The translations under genes were made by a program, and so were the position numbers. This document shows positions 10,864-20,146 of a stretch of 64,000 bases of DNA, piece by piece. Under the pieces are notes generated by a model. It made no database searches and was not told the origin of the DNA. It saw only the letters and a program-made list of their open reading frames with translations. Source of the DNA: an uncultured Sulfurovum sp. (GTDB lineage: Bacteria > Campylobacterota > Campylobacteria > Campylobacterales > Sulfurovaceae); assembly GCA_913055205.1 (NCBI GenBank), contig CAJXJN010000006.1, positions 18,974 through 82,973 on the forward strand, read 5' to 3'. How positions within the stretch are numbered: the first letter of the stretch is position 1; every line of letters starts with the position of its first letter.

Positions 10864-11835
10864 TTATTTGCCTAGAAGTATCGCCGCTTCTTTAGCATGA
10901 TATGTGATAATGATGTCTGCACCGGCACGTTTAAAGCCAAGCAGGGTTTCCATCATGACTCTGTCATAGTCTATGACACCTGCTTTCGCTGCCATTTTGA
11001 GCATGGAGTATTCACCGCTGACATTGTAAACTGCAAGTGGAAGTGAAGTGTTGTTTTTTACGTCACGGATAACATCCATGTAAGCCAGGGCAGGTTTGAC
11101 CATAAGGATATCTGCACCTTCCTGCTCGTCCGCTACACTTTCAGCGATAGCTTCGGTACGGTTTGCAGGGTTCATCTGGTAGCTTCTTCTGTCTCCGAAA
11201 CTTGGACTGCTTTCTGCCACATCACGGAATGGTCCGTAGTAAGCTGAAGCGAACTTGGTAGAGTAGCTCATCACAGGCAAGTTCTCATATCCTGCTCTGT
11301 CAAGACCACCTCTAATGGCTTGGATCATTCCATCCATCATTCCAGAAGGGGCGATCATATCTACACCGGCTTTGGCATGGATGACAGCTTGTTTAGCTAA
11401 GTTGTCAAGAGTGATGTCATTGTCAACGGTTTCCAGTACAGGGTCGAGTACACCGCAGTGTCCATGGTCTGTATATTCACAAAAACAGAGATCAGTGACA
11501 ACAAACATGTCAGGGTGTGCAGCTTTGACAGCCTTTACCGTTTCAGCGATGATACCATGTTCACACATTGCGTCAGACCCAACACTGTCTTTCACGTCAG
11601 GGATACCAAAAAGGATGATAGACTTAATACCCAATTTTTTTAGATCATCACACTCTTTAACGATCTCATCAATACTCATTTGGAACACACCAGGCATAGA
11701 AGCTACTTCATCTTTGATACCTGTACCACTCCTGGCAAATAGAGGATAGATAAAATCATTGACACTTAAATGTGTCTCTTGAAGAAGGTCTCTTAGGACT
11801 GGGTTGATTCTTTTTCTTCTAAAACGTGCGAACAT
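10864..11835 (-). CDS. hemB: Delta-aminolevulinic acid dehydratase (porphobilinogen synthase)
   Basis: FARFRRKRINPVLRDL, SYSTKFASAYYGPFRDVAESSPSFGDRRSYQMNPAN. Confidence 0.98.
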   Translation of the reverse strand: MFARFRRKRINPVLRDLLQETHLSVNDFIYPLFARSGTGIKDEVASMPGVFQMSIDEIVKECDDLKKLGIKSIILFGIPDVKDSVGSDAMCEHGIIAETVKAVKAAHPDMFVVTDLCFCEYTDHGHCGVLDPVLETVDNDITLDNLAKQAVIHAKAGVDMIAPSGMMDGMIQAIRGGLDRAGYENLPVMSYSTKFASAYYGPFRDVAESSPSFGDRRSYQMNPANRTEAIAESVADEQEGADILMVKPALAYMDVIRDVKNNTSLPLAVYNVSGEYSMLKMAAKAGVIDYDRVMMETLLGFKRAGADIIITYHAKEAAILLGK

Positions 11836-11930
11836 AGATATAGCCTTATAAATAGATTTCTTCCAAAACTGAACAAAAAGATAAATAGTTTAGAAAGAGG
11901 TCTCATGATATTTTTGCATATTTTACAATA

Positions 11931-11958
11931 ATTATTAATTGTTAATTATTAATTATCG
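11931..11958 (+). repeat. Heptanucleotide tandem array upstream of ribA
   Basis: ATTATTA ATTGTTA ATTATTA ATTATCG. Confidence 0.6.
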
Positions 11959-11980
11959 ATTCTTTATGTATAATCACGTC

Positions 11981-12553
11981 ATGAATATTATAGATATATC
12001 CCAAATCGCCACTTTACCGACCAAATATGCTACCTTCCAAATACAAGCTTTTAAAGAGAAGGAAAAAGAACATTTAGCTATTTTTACAGAGTGCATAAAA
12101 GAGATAGATACACCTATCGTACGTGTACATTCAGAATGTTTGACAGGAGATGCGTTAGGGTCTTTAAAATGTGACTGCGGAGAGCAGCTTCATACTGCAT
12201 TGGCTTTAATCGCTAAAAAGGGAGGTATGTTGATCTACCATCGTCAAGAGGGTAGAAATATCGGACTGCTTAACAAAGTCAATGCCTATGCTCTGCAAGA
12301 TAAAGGGTATAATACCGTAGAAGCAAATCATCAACTAGGTTTTTCTGCAGATGAAAGAACTTATGAGATTGTAGAATTTATTTTAAATCATTTTAGTATT
12401 AAAAAACTTAAACTCTTAACAAATAATCCTAAAAAGATAGAGAGTCTTGGATCTATAGAGATCGTAGAACGTTTACCTATACAAATCATCCCGAATCCTT
12501 ACAATAAAGAGTATTTAAAAGTAAAAAAAGAGCAGTTGGGACATTTCCTCTAA
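11981..12553 (+). CDS. ribA: GTP cyclohydrolase II
   Basis: VHSECLTGDALGSLKCDCGEQL, YHRQEGRNIGL; the M of MNIIDISQ is the likely start (tracked ORF begins 11939). Confidence 0.93.
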   Translation: MNIIDISQIATLPTKYATFQIQAFKEKEKEHLAIFTECIKEIDTPIVRVHSECLTGDALGSLKCDCGEQLHTALALIAKKGGMLIYHRQEGRNIGLLNKVNAYALQDKGYNTVEANHQLGFSADERTYEIVEFILNHFSIKKLKLLTNNPKKIESLGSIEIVERLPIQIIPNPYNKEYLKVKKEQLGHFL

Positions 12554-12581
12554 CGGAATCTGAAAATGACATAAAATAAGC

Positions 12582-12610
12582 CTTAAAGTCCTATATTACA
12601 GGGCTTTAAG
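12582..12610 (+). terminator. Inverted repeat after ribA
   Basis: CTTAAAG(T)CCT ... AGG(G)CTTTAAG. Confidence 0.5.
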
Positions 12611-12717
12611 AGATTTATCAACACCCCTTCCAATCTATTTAAACCTCATTGATCCGCATATAAGTCTATACACTTTTTTACACACCTTAAATATAGTTAC
12701 AACCCCTTTTAAAAAAC

Positions 12718-12762
12718 AATTTAAGATTAAAGCAGATGATCCATCTGCTTTAATCTTAAATT
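12718..12762. repeat. Perfect 21-bp inverted repeat with 3-nt centre
   Basis: AATTTAAGATTAAAGCAGATG atc CATCTGCTTTAATCTTAAATT. Confidence 0.95.
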
Positions 12763-12817
12763 ATAAAATTTTCTCATAATTTCTCAACCATAAGTCAATT
12801 TAATATAAAACATATGA

Positions 12818-12823
12818 TATAAT
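12818..12823 (+). promoter_or_regulatory. Sigma70-like -10 box upstream of the riboswitch
   Basis: TATAAT in catatgaTATAATaaagg, placing a likely TSS near 12830. Confidence 0.6.
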
Positions 12824-12830
12824 AAAGGAA

Positions 12831-12930
12831 AATATCTACATGCCACACCCGTTGCGAAGCGGGCTCGGAAAGCCATGGGTCTCTGATACTTTCACCCGGA
12901 AGTAGATGATGAGATTGCCAGGTTGCCTAT
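12831..12930 (+). ncRNA. GEMM-I-like cyclic-di-GMP riboswitch
   Basis: GCCACACC; CCCGTT-GCGA-AGCGGG GNRA-capped stem; CGGAAAGCCATGGGTCTC; TACTTTC/GGAAGTA stem; GATTGCCAGGTTGCC. Matches the GEMM-I core layout. Confidence 0.8.
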
Positions 12931-12957
12931 ATAAATCAATTTTAAAAAGGTATACCC

Positions 12958-15117
12958 ATGAATGTGCGAATCATTATTTCAATCATTTTATTTATAGGCA
13001 ATTTTGTATGTGCTGCGCCCATTGCTGAGTATCGTATGGATGAATGCTACTGGAATGGGAGTACCGGTGAAATCAGTGATAACAGCGGTAACAGTTACAA
13101 CGGAACTGCAGTTGATGCGACAACACTCTCTTCAGATGCTATGATTAATAATAGCGGCAATCTGCGTGGGGTAACCAATATGGTTGAGATTGATAAAAAT
13201 GTGTTGGATGGGCTGAATGATTTTACGGTAATGGCATGGTTTAAAGCACCTGTGGATGGGTATCAAACGATTTTGTCAGCTTCCGATACGGCAGGAACTC
13301 TGCCCTATGCCAATGAGGCATTGCTCTGGTTTCAGGATGCGACCACTGTTGAAGTTTGGATCAAAGGGGAGAGAAGCAGTGGCATGACGGTTCCGGATAT
13401 CAGCAGTGGATGGCATCAGATCGTTTGGACACGTTCCGGTCTAGATAATTGTGTCTATATCGATCCAAGTTCAGCCAGTGCGACACCGGTATGTACTACA
13501 CTTTCTGATGCTGCAAATGGAGCATTGAGTGTTGCTCAGGATGGCTTAAAGCTGGGTGTCGACCAGGACAGTATTAATGGCGATTTTGATCAATATCTTG
13601 ATGGTCTGCTGGATGAAGTAAAGATTTTTAATACCGTTTTGAGTACGGCAGAGATTGCAGATATCTACAATAATGAACTCAGTGGTAAAAATTATGATGG
13701 CACAGTACGGGCAGCAGTAAGTTGCAACACGTACCCGGTACTTGATTATCGGATGGATGAATGTTACTGGTTTGATAACACAGGCGGTATTACTGAAGAT
13801 GTAAAAGATTCCGGACCTTATAAGTATAATGCAACGTCATATAATAGTGCTCAAATTGATCAAATGAATAGTAAGGTCGGTTTTTCCGGAAGTTTTGACG
13901 GTACGTCTTCATATCTGGAAGCAAAAGACAGCCCTTTGCTTAACTTTAAAGATAAAATGACCATATCAATGTGGGTTTATCCGAGAAATGATAGAGATAC
14001 GCATCAAATATATATAGAAAAGTATTATAGCAGTACCACTCGATCAGAAGGATGGATGGTGTGGAATTATGATGATGGAGGGAGCAGTGAATATATTGTT
14101 TTTTCTCTTAATATAGATGGTGATTTTTATAATACATATATCTCGAAACCTTCATCTTGGGAAGGGAGTTGGCATTATATCGCTGCAACATATGATAATG
14201 GGACAATATCACTTTATATTGACAGTGACAGTCCTGTAGCTACAAAAAGTATTACAGGCGATATCGTGAATTCAACAGAGCCATTGAGATTAGGCCAACT
14301 ATATGATTATTGGTTCGATGGGCTATTGGATGAGGTTAAAATCTACAGTACAGATTTAAATGATAGTGATATTTCAGATATCAGAATGAATGAAGATAAT
14401 GGAAAAAATTATGATGGTAGGACAAGAGAGGATATCGTCTGCGGTGCTGTAATTAATGAACATACATGGGAGTTGGTCGGAATTCCTGCTGAGCTCCGGA
14501 CGAATACGGAAACGGTAAGCAGTGTGTTCAGTGATGATATGCTCGGAACATATGGAACTGACTGGATCGTGTATCGTCGTGATTACAGTGAGAGCAACAA
14601 TAGCAGTTGGGACACACAGTTGAGTGAAACCGATGTCCTGGAGTTTGGTAAAGGCTATTGGCTGGGTAGCAGAAACAGTGAGAGTTGGAATGTAAATGAT
14701 ATTGCAAGTGTTGATTATAACTCAAGCAATAATGCATGTACATCCAATCGCTGTGTAGAAGTTGATCTTAAAAGTGTTTCATTGGATGGAGAGAGCGGAG
14801 ACGATCTTCTCGGAACGGGAGCCCATCGTTACAATATGACAGGATTTACGGGTAAGGTAGCTGTGGATTGGGCAGATTGCCGGTTTATTATCGATGGAAC
14901 AGCATATACTCCGTCTGCGGCATATGAAGCCGGATATGTTGAAAAACAGATATGGCAATACAATCCGGGAGACGGCAGTGCAGATGCAAACGGACATACG
15001 ACATGTGATGATACCACACCGGGTGGATGTAAGCTTGAGCCATATAAAGGTTTCTGGATCAAATTGCATGGTCTGACCAAAAATAAAACAGTTAAACTGT
15101 TGATCCCTCAGGAGTAA
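12958..15117 (+). CDS. Secreted protein with two LamG-like domains
   Basis: Signal peptide; duplicated module YRMDECYW...DGLLDEVKIF/Y...NYDG; C-terminal GKGYWL-type domain. Confidence 0.85.
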   Translation: MNVRIIISIILFIGNFVCAAPIAEYRMDECYWNGSTGEISDNSGNSYNGTAVDATTLSSDAMINNSGNLRGVTNMVEIDKNVLDGLNDFTVMAWFKAPVDGYQTILSASDTAGTLPYANEALLWFQDATTVEVWIKGERSSGMTVPDISSGWHQIVWTRSGLDNCVYIDPSSASATPVCTTLSDAANGALSVAQDGLKLGVDQDSINGDFDQYLDGLLDEVKIFNTVLSTAEIADIYNNELSGKNYDGTVRAAVSCNTYPVLDYRMDECYWFDNTGGITEDVKDSGPYKYNATSYNSAQIDQMNSKVGFSGSFDGTSSYLEAKDSPLLNFKDKMTISMWVYPRNDRDTHQIYIEKYYSSTTRSEGWMVWNYDDGGSSEYIVFSLNIDGDFYNTYISKPSSWEGSWHYIAATYDNGTISLYIDSDSPVATKSITGDIVNSTEPLRLGQLYDYWFDGLLDEVKIYSTDLNDSDISDIRMNEDNGKNYDGRTREDIVCGAVINEHTWELVGIPAELRTNTETVSSVFSDDMLGTYGTDWIVYRRDYSESNNSSWDTQLSETDVLEFGKGYWLGSRNSESWNVNDIASVDYNSSNNACTSNRCVEVDLKSVSLDGESGDDLLGTGAHRYNMTGFTGKVAVDWADCRFIIDGTAYTPSAAYEAGYVEKQIWQYNPGDGSADANGHTTCDDTTPGGCKLEPYKGFWIKLHGLTKNKTVKLLIPQE

Positions 15118-15120
15118 CAG

Positions 15121-15915
15121 ATGAAAAAAAATATATGGATTTCTATAATATTGGTATTGGTATTGGTATTGGGATTGGCAGGATGTGACTCCAGTACTCA
15201 ATCTGTGAACGAAGAGAATAGTTTGACACTGAAATCTGTGACTGTAGAGACAAAGCCGTCAAACTGGTATATCCGATTGGTAGCTGAAGATCCTGCCAGA
15301 GCAATGAAAACAGGCAGTACACAGTTGGGAGAGCTGGATACGGATGATAATGTCTCTAAACATACGCTGGAATCGCTTAGTCCATTCGGTGGGACTTATT
15401 TGGATGTGGTTTTTGTTGATCCGGAAGGTGTGGTACCCGGAGAGTATAAAACAAGTTTCCATAAGTATCAGGAAAACAGTGAAGACAGCTGGATGTTTAC
15501 AGTCAAGACTGATGATAGCAATGCAATGATAGAGTTGACATGGCGTGGATTATATATATTGGATCCTTATGTAGATACTGAAAATCGTACACGCTATCAT
15601 GAATATCGATCAATGAGCAACCCTTTGCTTAAACATATGAAGTTGGTCGATACTGCAAATGGTAAAGAGATACCAGCTATTGTTAATGGTAAAGCACAAG
15701 TATATGCTTTCACAATGGAGGGAGTAAGTGAGAGGACCTTTAAATGGATTTTGCAAACTGAAGAGGTTAATATTACTAATATAGAAGATATCTCAATGAT
15801 CGCACAGGATAAAGTGATACAAAAAGATGCTTTGGCAGATCAAAATAGGATGATAGAAAATAAAATAGAATTGTTTGATTTAAACAAGCCTCCAACGAGT
15901 AAAGGGAGAGAATAA
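15121..15915 (+). CDS. Hypothetical lipoprotein
   Basis: Lipobox LAGC after h-region LVLVLVLG encoded by a hexanucleotide repeat. Confidence 0.75.
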   Translation: MKKNIWISIILVLVLVLGLAGCDSSTQSVNEENSLTLKSVTVETKPSNWYIRLVAEDPARAMKTGSTQLGELDTDDNVSKHTLESLSPFGGTYLDVVFVDPEGVVPGEYKTSFHKYQENSEDSWMFTVKTDDSNAMIELTWRGLYILDPYVDTENRTRYHEYRSMSNPLLKHMKLVDTANGKEIPAIVNGKAQVYAFTMEGVSERTFKWILQTEEVNITNIEDISMIAQDKVIQKDALADQNRMIENKIELFDLNKPPTSKGRE

Positions 15916-16121
15916 TGGGGGAGAATAAAAAGCAGAAAAAATCAACATTATCTAGAAAAGAAAAAAGACCAGATAAAAGTTGTCGACGTGCTTTTTTAAA
16001 GAAAGCTGTTTACTCTGCACCAGCCTTAGTTGTTTTAGGACAATTGGCTAAACCTTCCCGTGCATATGCCGATGGTTCTACAGGTCCGTCAGGACCTCCT
16101 AGTGATGGATGGAATGTTTGA
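15915..16121 (+). CDS. 68-aa twin-arginine signal micro-protein
   Basis: CRRAFLKKAVYSAPALVVLGQLAKPSRAYA followed by short tail DGSTGPSGPPSDGWNV; start overlaps preceding stop. Confidence 0.75.
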   Translation: MGENKKQKKSTLSRKEKRPDKSCRRAFLKKAVYSAPALVVLGQLAKPSRAYADGSTGPSGPPSDGWNV

Positions 16122-16165
16122 GAATAGTTACCTTACACAATGAACAATGAATCAAGAGATAATCA

Positions 16166-17048
16166 ATGATAGTTTTTAACCGTCATATTATTTTCCAAAA
16201 TGAAGAGATATTGCAGAATGATATCTCGTATGATGTTGTAGAAACAATTAATGTTGTGAAAAAAAAGGATTTTTCTCTTCAAAAGAAATTTTTGTTGATA
16301 AGTGACTGGTATCCTATGTCTGGCCGGAAAATGAGATACTATAGCAGTAGTCCTTTTGAACAGGCAGATAAAAGTCTTTCATGGGCTTTGGAGATCAAAG
16401 ATGTCATGATATTGATCTGGGATGCTGACCACCGAAATATTTTATATGTCAAAAAAAAAGATTATACTTCTCAAAGACTATATTTTTGGATACTTCATAC
16501 ATTTTTCCCCCTTGTATTGGAACTTGAGCGAACATATCATCTCCTTCATGTAGGTTCAGTTGAAGTAGCTGGTAAAGCAGTACTTTTTTCAGCTTTTTCT
16601 TATGGTGGAAAATCAACTTTAACGGACTATTTTATACAAAACGGCCATGCTATGCTTACAGATTTCTATAGCAATAGAGAGACAAGGAGATACCTACTAT
16701 GCGATCTCTTCTTATCCTTTTCATCGACCCTACAGGGAAACAGAAACACTTGGTTATCCTGTAGCAAATTTTGCAACAGAACCTAAACCGATCCATGCTG
16801 TCTATCTTCTTGAAAAAAGTGAACCTAATGCTGCTGTAGAGATCATAGAGCTCAAAGGCATAGAGAAGTTCAAAGCCTTTCATTATAGCAGTTTTATTGA
16901 TTTCTCTTTTATGAAGCAGGAACGATTTGGTTTTTTCATGGAGACGGCAAAGCACGTTCCTGTCTATAAGATCATTATCCCCTGGGATGTAGAACGTTTA
17001 AATGAAGTGTATGATAGCATTTGCCAGCATAGCAAGGAAATTGAGTGA
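16166..17048 (+). pseudogene. HPr-kinase-like (lasso/RiPP-type) kinase, frameshifted
   Basis: ORF 16166..16786 has a P-loop-like AFSYGGKSTL; homologous continuation (IAIERQGDTYYAISSYPFHRPYRE) lies in another frame (ORF 16647..17048); break near 16660. Confidence 0.7.
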
Positions 17049-17946
17049 GTGGGATCTTTGGAGTTTTTAATCGAAATACTAAGCGAGTCAATAAAGATAC
17101 GATTAATATTATGCTTGATGCCATGTCATATTGGGAGTCGGATGATCACGGTATCTGGATAAACGGGACTGTTGCATTTGGACATACAATGCTTTGGAAC
17201 ACTCCAGAATCAAAATATGAACACCTGCCATTAGAGAAAAATGCGTATGTGTTAACTATGGATGCAAGAATCGATAACCGCGATGAACTTGCAAAAGAGC
17301 TCGTATTGCCTGATCTTCCATTGGAAAAAATAGGAGATAGTGAATTTATCTTATCTGCATATAGAAAATGGGGAGAGGATTGTCCTAAGTATCTACTTGG
17401 GGATTTTGCATTTGCGATCTGGGACGGAAATAAAAGGCAGTTGTTTTGTGCTAGAGATCATGTAGGCATAAAGCAGTGGCCAACTATATTATCAATTCTG
17501 AGCTAAGAAGTCCGACGCTTACTTTTTTTGAAAACATTGAGAAACTACCGCCTGCAACTACACTCATCATTACCGGTAAGCAGATCCGTAAGAGTTGTTG
17601 CTGGATGCTCTCACTTCCGGAGGAGTATCGTTACTCCATGGGTAATCCACGATACTTTCACGGTGAAGCAATGAAAGATCTCTTGCCGGAAGAGGTACTG
17701 AATCGCAGAGATAAAGCAGAATTAAGTATACTTATTTTACAGCAGATTGAAGCATTAAATAGAGATGCTTTATGGAGAGATCCTGCCATTGTAAAGATGG
17801 GTATTGTAGACAGAAAGATCATTGAGTATTACGAAGCCAAGTTTCAGAACAGAAAACTTCGTGGTTACGATCTGCAACGCTACTGGCGTATTATCAATCT
17901 GGAATATTGGTACCAATATTCCAGTTTTCTAGACAAACCTGAGTAG
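17045..17946 (+). pseudogene. Asparagine-synthetase-like protein, frameshifted and internally deleted
   Basis: N-terminal GATase-like domain MSGIFGVFNRN...GDFAFAIWDG...ARDHVGIK; frame change at about 17480-17506; then NYIINSELRSPTLTFFENIEKLPPATTLIIT joined directly to C-terminal LSLPEEYRY..LLPEEVLNRRDKAELS, with no SGGxDS synthetase core. Confidence 0.85.
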
Positions 17947-17966
17947 GTTTGGTTCCACCAAACGTT
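17943..17966 (+). repeat. REP-like hairpin, GTAGGTTTGG family
   Basis: GTAG GTTTGG-TTCCA-CCAAAC GTT. Confidence 0.7.
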
Positions 17967-18287
17967 CAATCCTAGTGTAAAAATATATAAATATATATAG
18001 TTTTTCTAAAGTTACTGCCAGTATAATGATTTTTTATGAAACAGGGACATACGATGATTTCTGATGAAAAGTGACAACATTTGAACAAAATGGTAAATTT
18101 TTTTTCAGGAATCGATAGATTTTTTCTATCTGTTTTCAAGGTTACTGTTCCCTTTGCTATAAATAGGCTTGATGAAGTCTATATGCTATTATTCAATATT
18201 GTCGTACAAATGGAAGAGTAGTAGCCGTTAGACTCCAAATGCTTTTATGCTATACTTTGAGAAAATTATTTTTAAGGAAGTTACTCA

Positions 18288-19040
18288 ATGAATCAAATCT
18301 TACGTATTATCGTTTCAGCTCTAATATTTATGTCTGTACTCCATGCCACAGATATGATGGTTGATAAAGCCAAATTGCAAGAATTAACAAAATACAATAA
18401 AGTACTTCAGAACCCAAAACTTAAAATTATTACTGCTATAGAAGAACCGACACAGTATATTTTAAAACTGGAAGGAAAATCTCGAAGAGGATCGCAACTG
18501 CTTACCGGTTTTTTAAACAAGCAAACCGGAGAGTTTCATTTAGGTACAGGGTATAAAAAAGATGGTACTCCTATCGTTTTTCCAAAAGATGCCAAAGTCA
18601 TAAAAGAGGGTGTAGCATTCAGTTATGGACAAGGAGAAAAAGAGATTTATCTTGTAACCGACCCCGAGTGCCCTTACTGCAAAAAGTTTGAAAAAGCAAC
18701 GATGGGAAAACTTCAAGATTACCGTGTGCATGTTATACTGTTTCCTTTAAGTTTTCATAAGAAATCTCCGGCAATGATAGAGTGGATCATGCAGGGGAAA
18801 GATGATGTCGAAAAAACAGAAAGACTACAAAATGTCATGCTGGGGAAGAGCAAAGAGTATAAAGAACTGTTAAGTAAGGGTAAAAATCCTTTTCCTTACA
18901 GTCCTAAAGTCAAAGCCTACATGATACAAATGCAAAAAGCGGTTTCTGAATTGGGTGTAAGAGGAACCCCATCACTATATGATGAAGCATTTAACCCTCT
19001 CTCAAAAAAGGACTTGCTAAAATCTTTGAAAAGAACATAA
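18288..19040 (+). CDS. DsbC/G-like thioredoxin-fold protein
   Basis: Signal peptide; DPECPYCKKF active site; GVRGTPSLY cis-Pro loop. Confidence 0.85.
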   Translation: MNQILRIIVSALIFMSVLHATDMMVDKAKLQELTKYNKVLQNPKLKIITAIEEPTQYILKLEGKSRRGSQLLTGFLNKQTGEFHLGTGYKKDGTPIVFPKDAKVIKEGVAFSYGQGEKEIYLVTDPECPYCKKFEKATMGKLQDYRVHVILFPLSFHKKSPAMIEWIMQGKDDVEKTERLQNVMLGKSKEYKELLSKGKNPFPYSPKVKAYMIQMQKAVSELGVRGTPSLYDEAFNPLSKKDLLKSLKRT

Positions 19041-19051
19041 AAGGAGAAGTA

Positions 19052-19330
19052 GTGGATATCAATCAAAAAGTCACTTTCGCAGATACAGTCTTTGCGCAGG
19101 AGGTTGATGGTGAAATGGTACTGCTCGATATGAATAGTGAAAGCTACTTTGGGCTTGATGAAGTAGGTACAGCGATCTGGCAGGCAATAGAGGAAAAAAG
19201 AGTGTTAAAAGATGTATTGGAGAGACTTCTGGAAGTGTATGATGTGGAAGAAAAGGTCTTGAAAAAAGATCTGTTTGCTTTTTTGGAAAAGCTTCAGGAG
19301 AGTGGATTGGTAGAGGTAGAGAAAAATTGA
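19052..19330 (+). CDS. PqqD family (RRE-like) protein
   Basis: [30 protein letters not shown]...[37 protein letters not shown] start. Confidence 0.85.
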   Translation: MDINQKVTFADTVFAQEVDGEMVLLDMNSESYFGLDEVGTAIWQAIEEKRVLKDVLERLLEVYDVEEKVLKKDLFAFLEKLQESGLVEVEKN

Positions 19331-19911
19331 ATTTATCACAATATTTAGACAAGGAAGGGATAAAGTTAGAAAGTGAAATTATCACTAAGTTAGAGCTTTT
19401 TGCCTCACTTTTGAACGAATGGAATCAAATCCATAACCTCACAGGAGCGAAAAATATAGATGCGATTTATGCGAATATCGTTGATTCGCTTTATCCTTTG
19501 ACCTTTATAGAGAAGCCAAAAACACTTTTAGATGTAGGAACAGGAGCAGGATTTCCCGGGTTGGTGCTTGCCATTGCTTTGCCTGATACGAAAGTAGTGC
19601 TTGCAGAACCACTTAAAAAGAGAGTTTCCTTTCTCAAATATGCTGCCATAAACTTGAATCTTCAGAATGTTAAAGTTGAAGCAAAGAGAGTTGAACAGGT
19701 GGAGTATGATGCTTTTGATCTCATCACTTCACGTGCCGTGACCAATACTAAACTTCTTTTGGATTTGACAAAAGAGATCAGTAATAGTCTAACAGAGTAC
19801 CTTTTTTACAAAGGAAGTCGTGTATTTGATGAGATAGAAGATGTACAACATCAGTTAACTTATGATATAGTACAGAAAAGCCAAAGAAACTACTTATATA
19901 TAAAGAGTTAA
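19327..19911 (+). CDS. rsmG: 16S rRNA (guanine527-N7)-methyltransferase
   Basis: [28 protein letters not shown]. Confidence 0.95.
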   Translation: MNLSQYLDKEGIKLESEIITKLELFASLLNEWNQIHNLTGAKNIDAIYANIVDSLYPLTFIEKPKTLLDVGTGAGFPGLVLAIALPDTKVVLAEPLKKRVSFLKYAAINLNLQNVKVEAKRVEQVEYDAFDLITSRAVTNTKLLLDLTKEISNSLTEYLFYKGSRVFDEIEDVQHQLTYDIVQKSQRNYLYIKS

Positions 19912-19913
19912 AT

Positions 19914-20126
19914 ATGATTTTGAAACTTATAATTTTTGCTGTGGCAGGATTGCTGATTTATAAATTTTTTGGGGGAAAATTTCCTACATTGGCTAAGAAC
20001 CCTCAAGAGAAAAAATTGGATGAGGATACATTGGTAGAATGTGCAAAGTGTAGTACATATGTGACAATCAAAGAGAGTATTGTTGTGAATGGAAAGTATT
20101 ATTGCTCCCAAGAGTGTGCAAATTAA
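19914..20126 (+). CDS. PP0621-like small membrane/zinc-ribbon protein
   Basis: N-terminal TM, CAKCSTYVTIKESIVVNGKYYCSQEC. Confidence 0.75.
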   Translation: MILKLIIFAVAGLLIYKFFGGKFPTLAKNPQEKKLDEDTLVECAKCSTYVTIKESIVVNGKYYCSQECAN

Positions 20127-20146
20127 AATAGACTAAAGGAAATGTT

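Noticed and set aside
14779-15201. 140-aa minus-strand ORF
   Set aside because: Antisense to the LamG protein and lipoprotein genes; composition not protein-like
17968-18287. Possible small RNA or gene remnant between the Asn-synthetase pseudogene and the DsbC-like gene
   Set aside because: Short imperfect repeats (e.g. GTTACTG) are visible, but no structure or homology could be supported by eye
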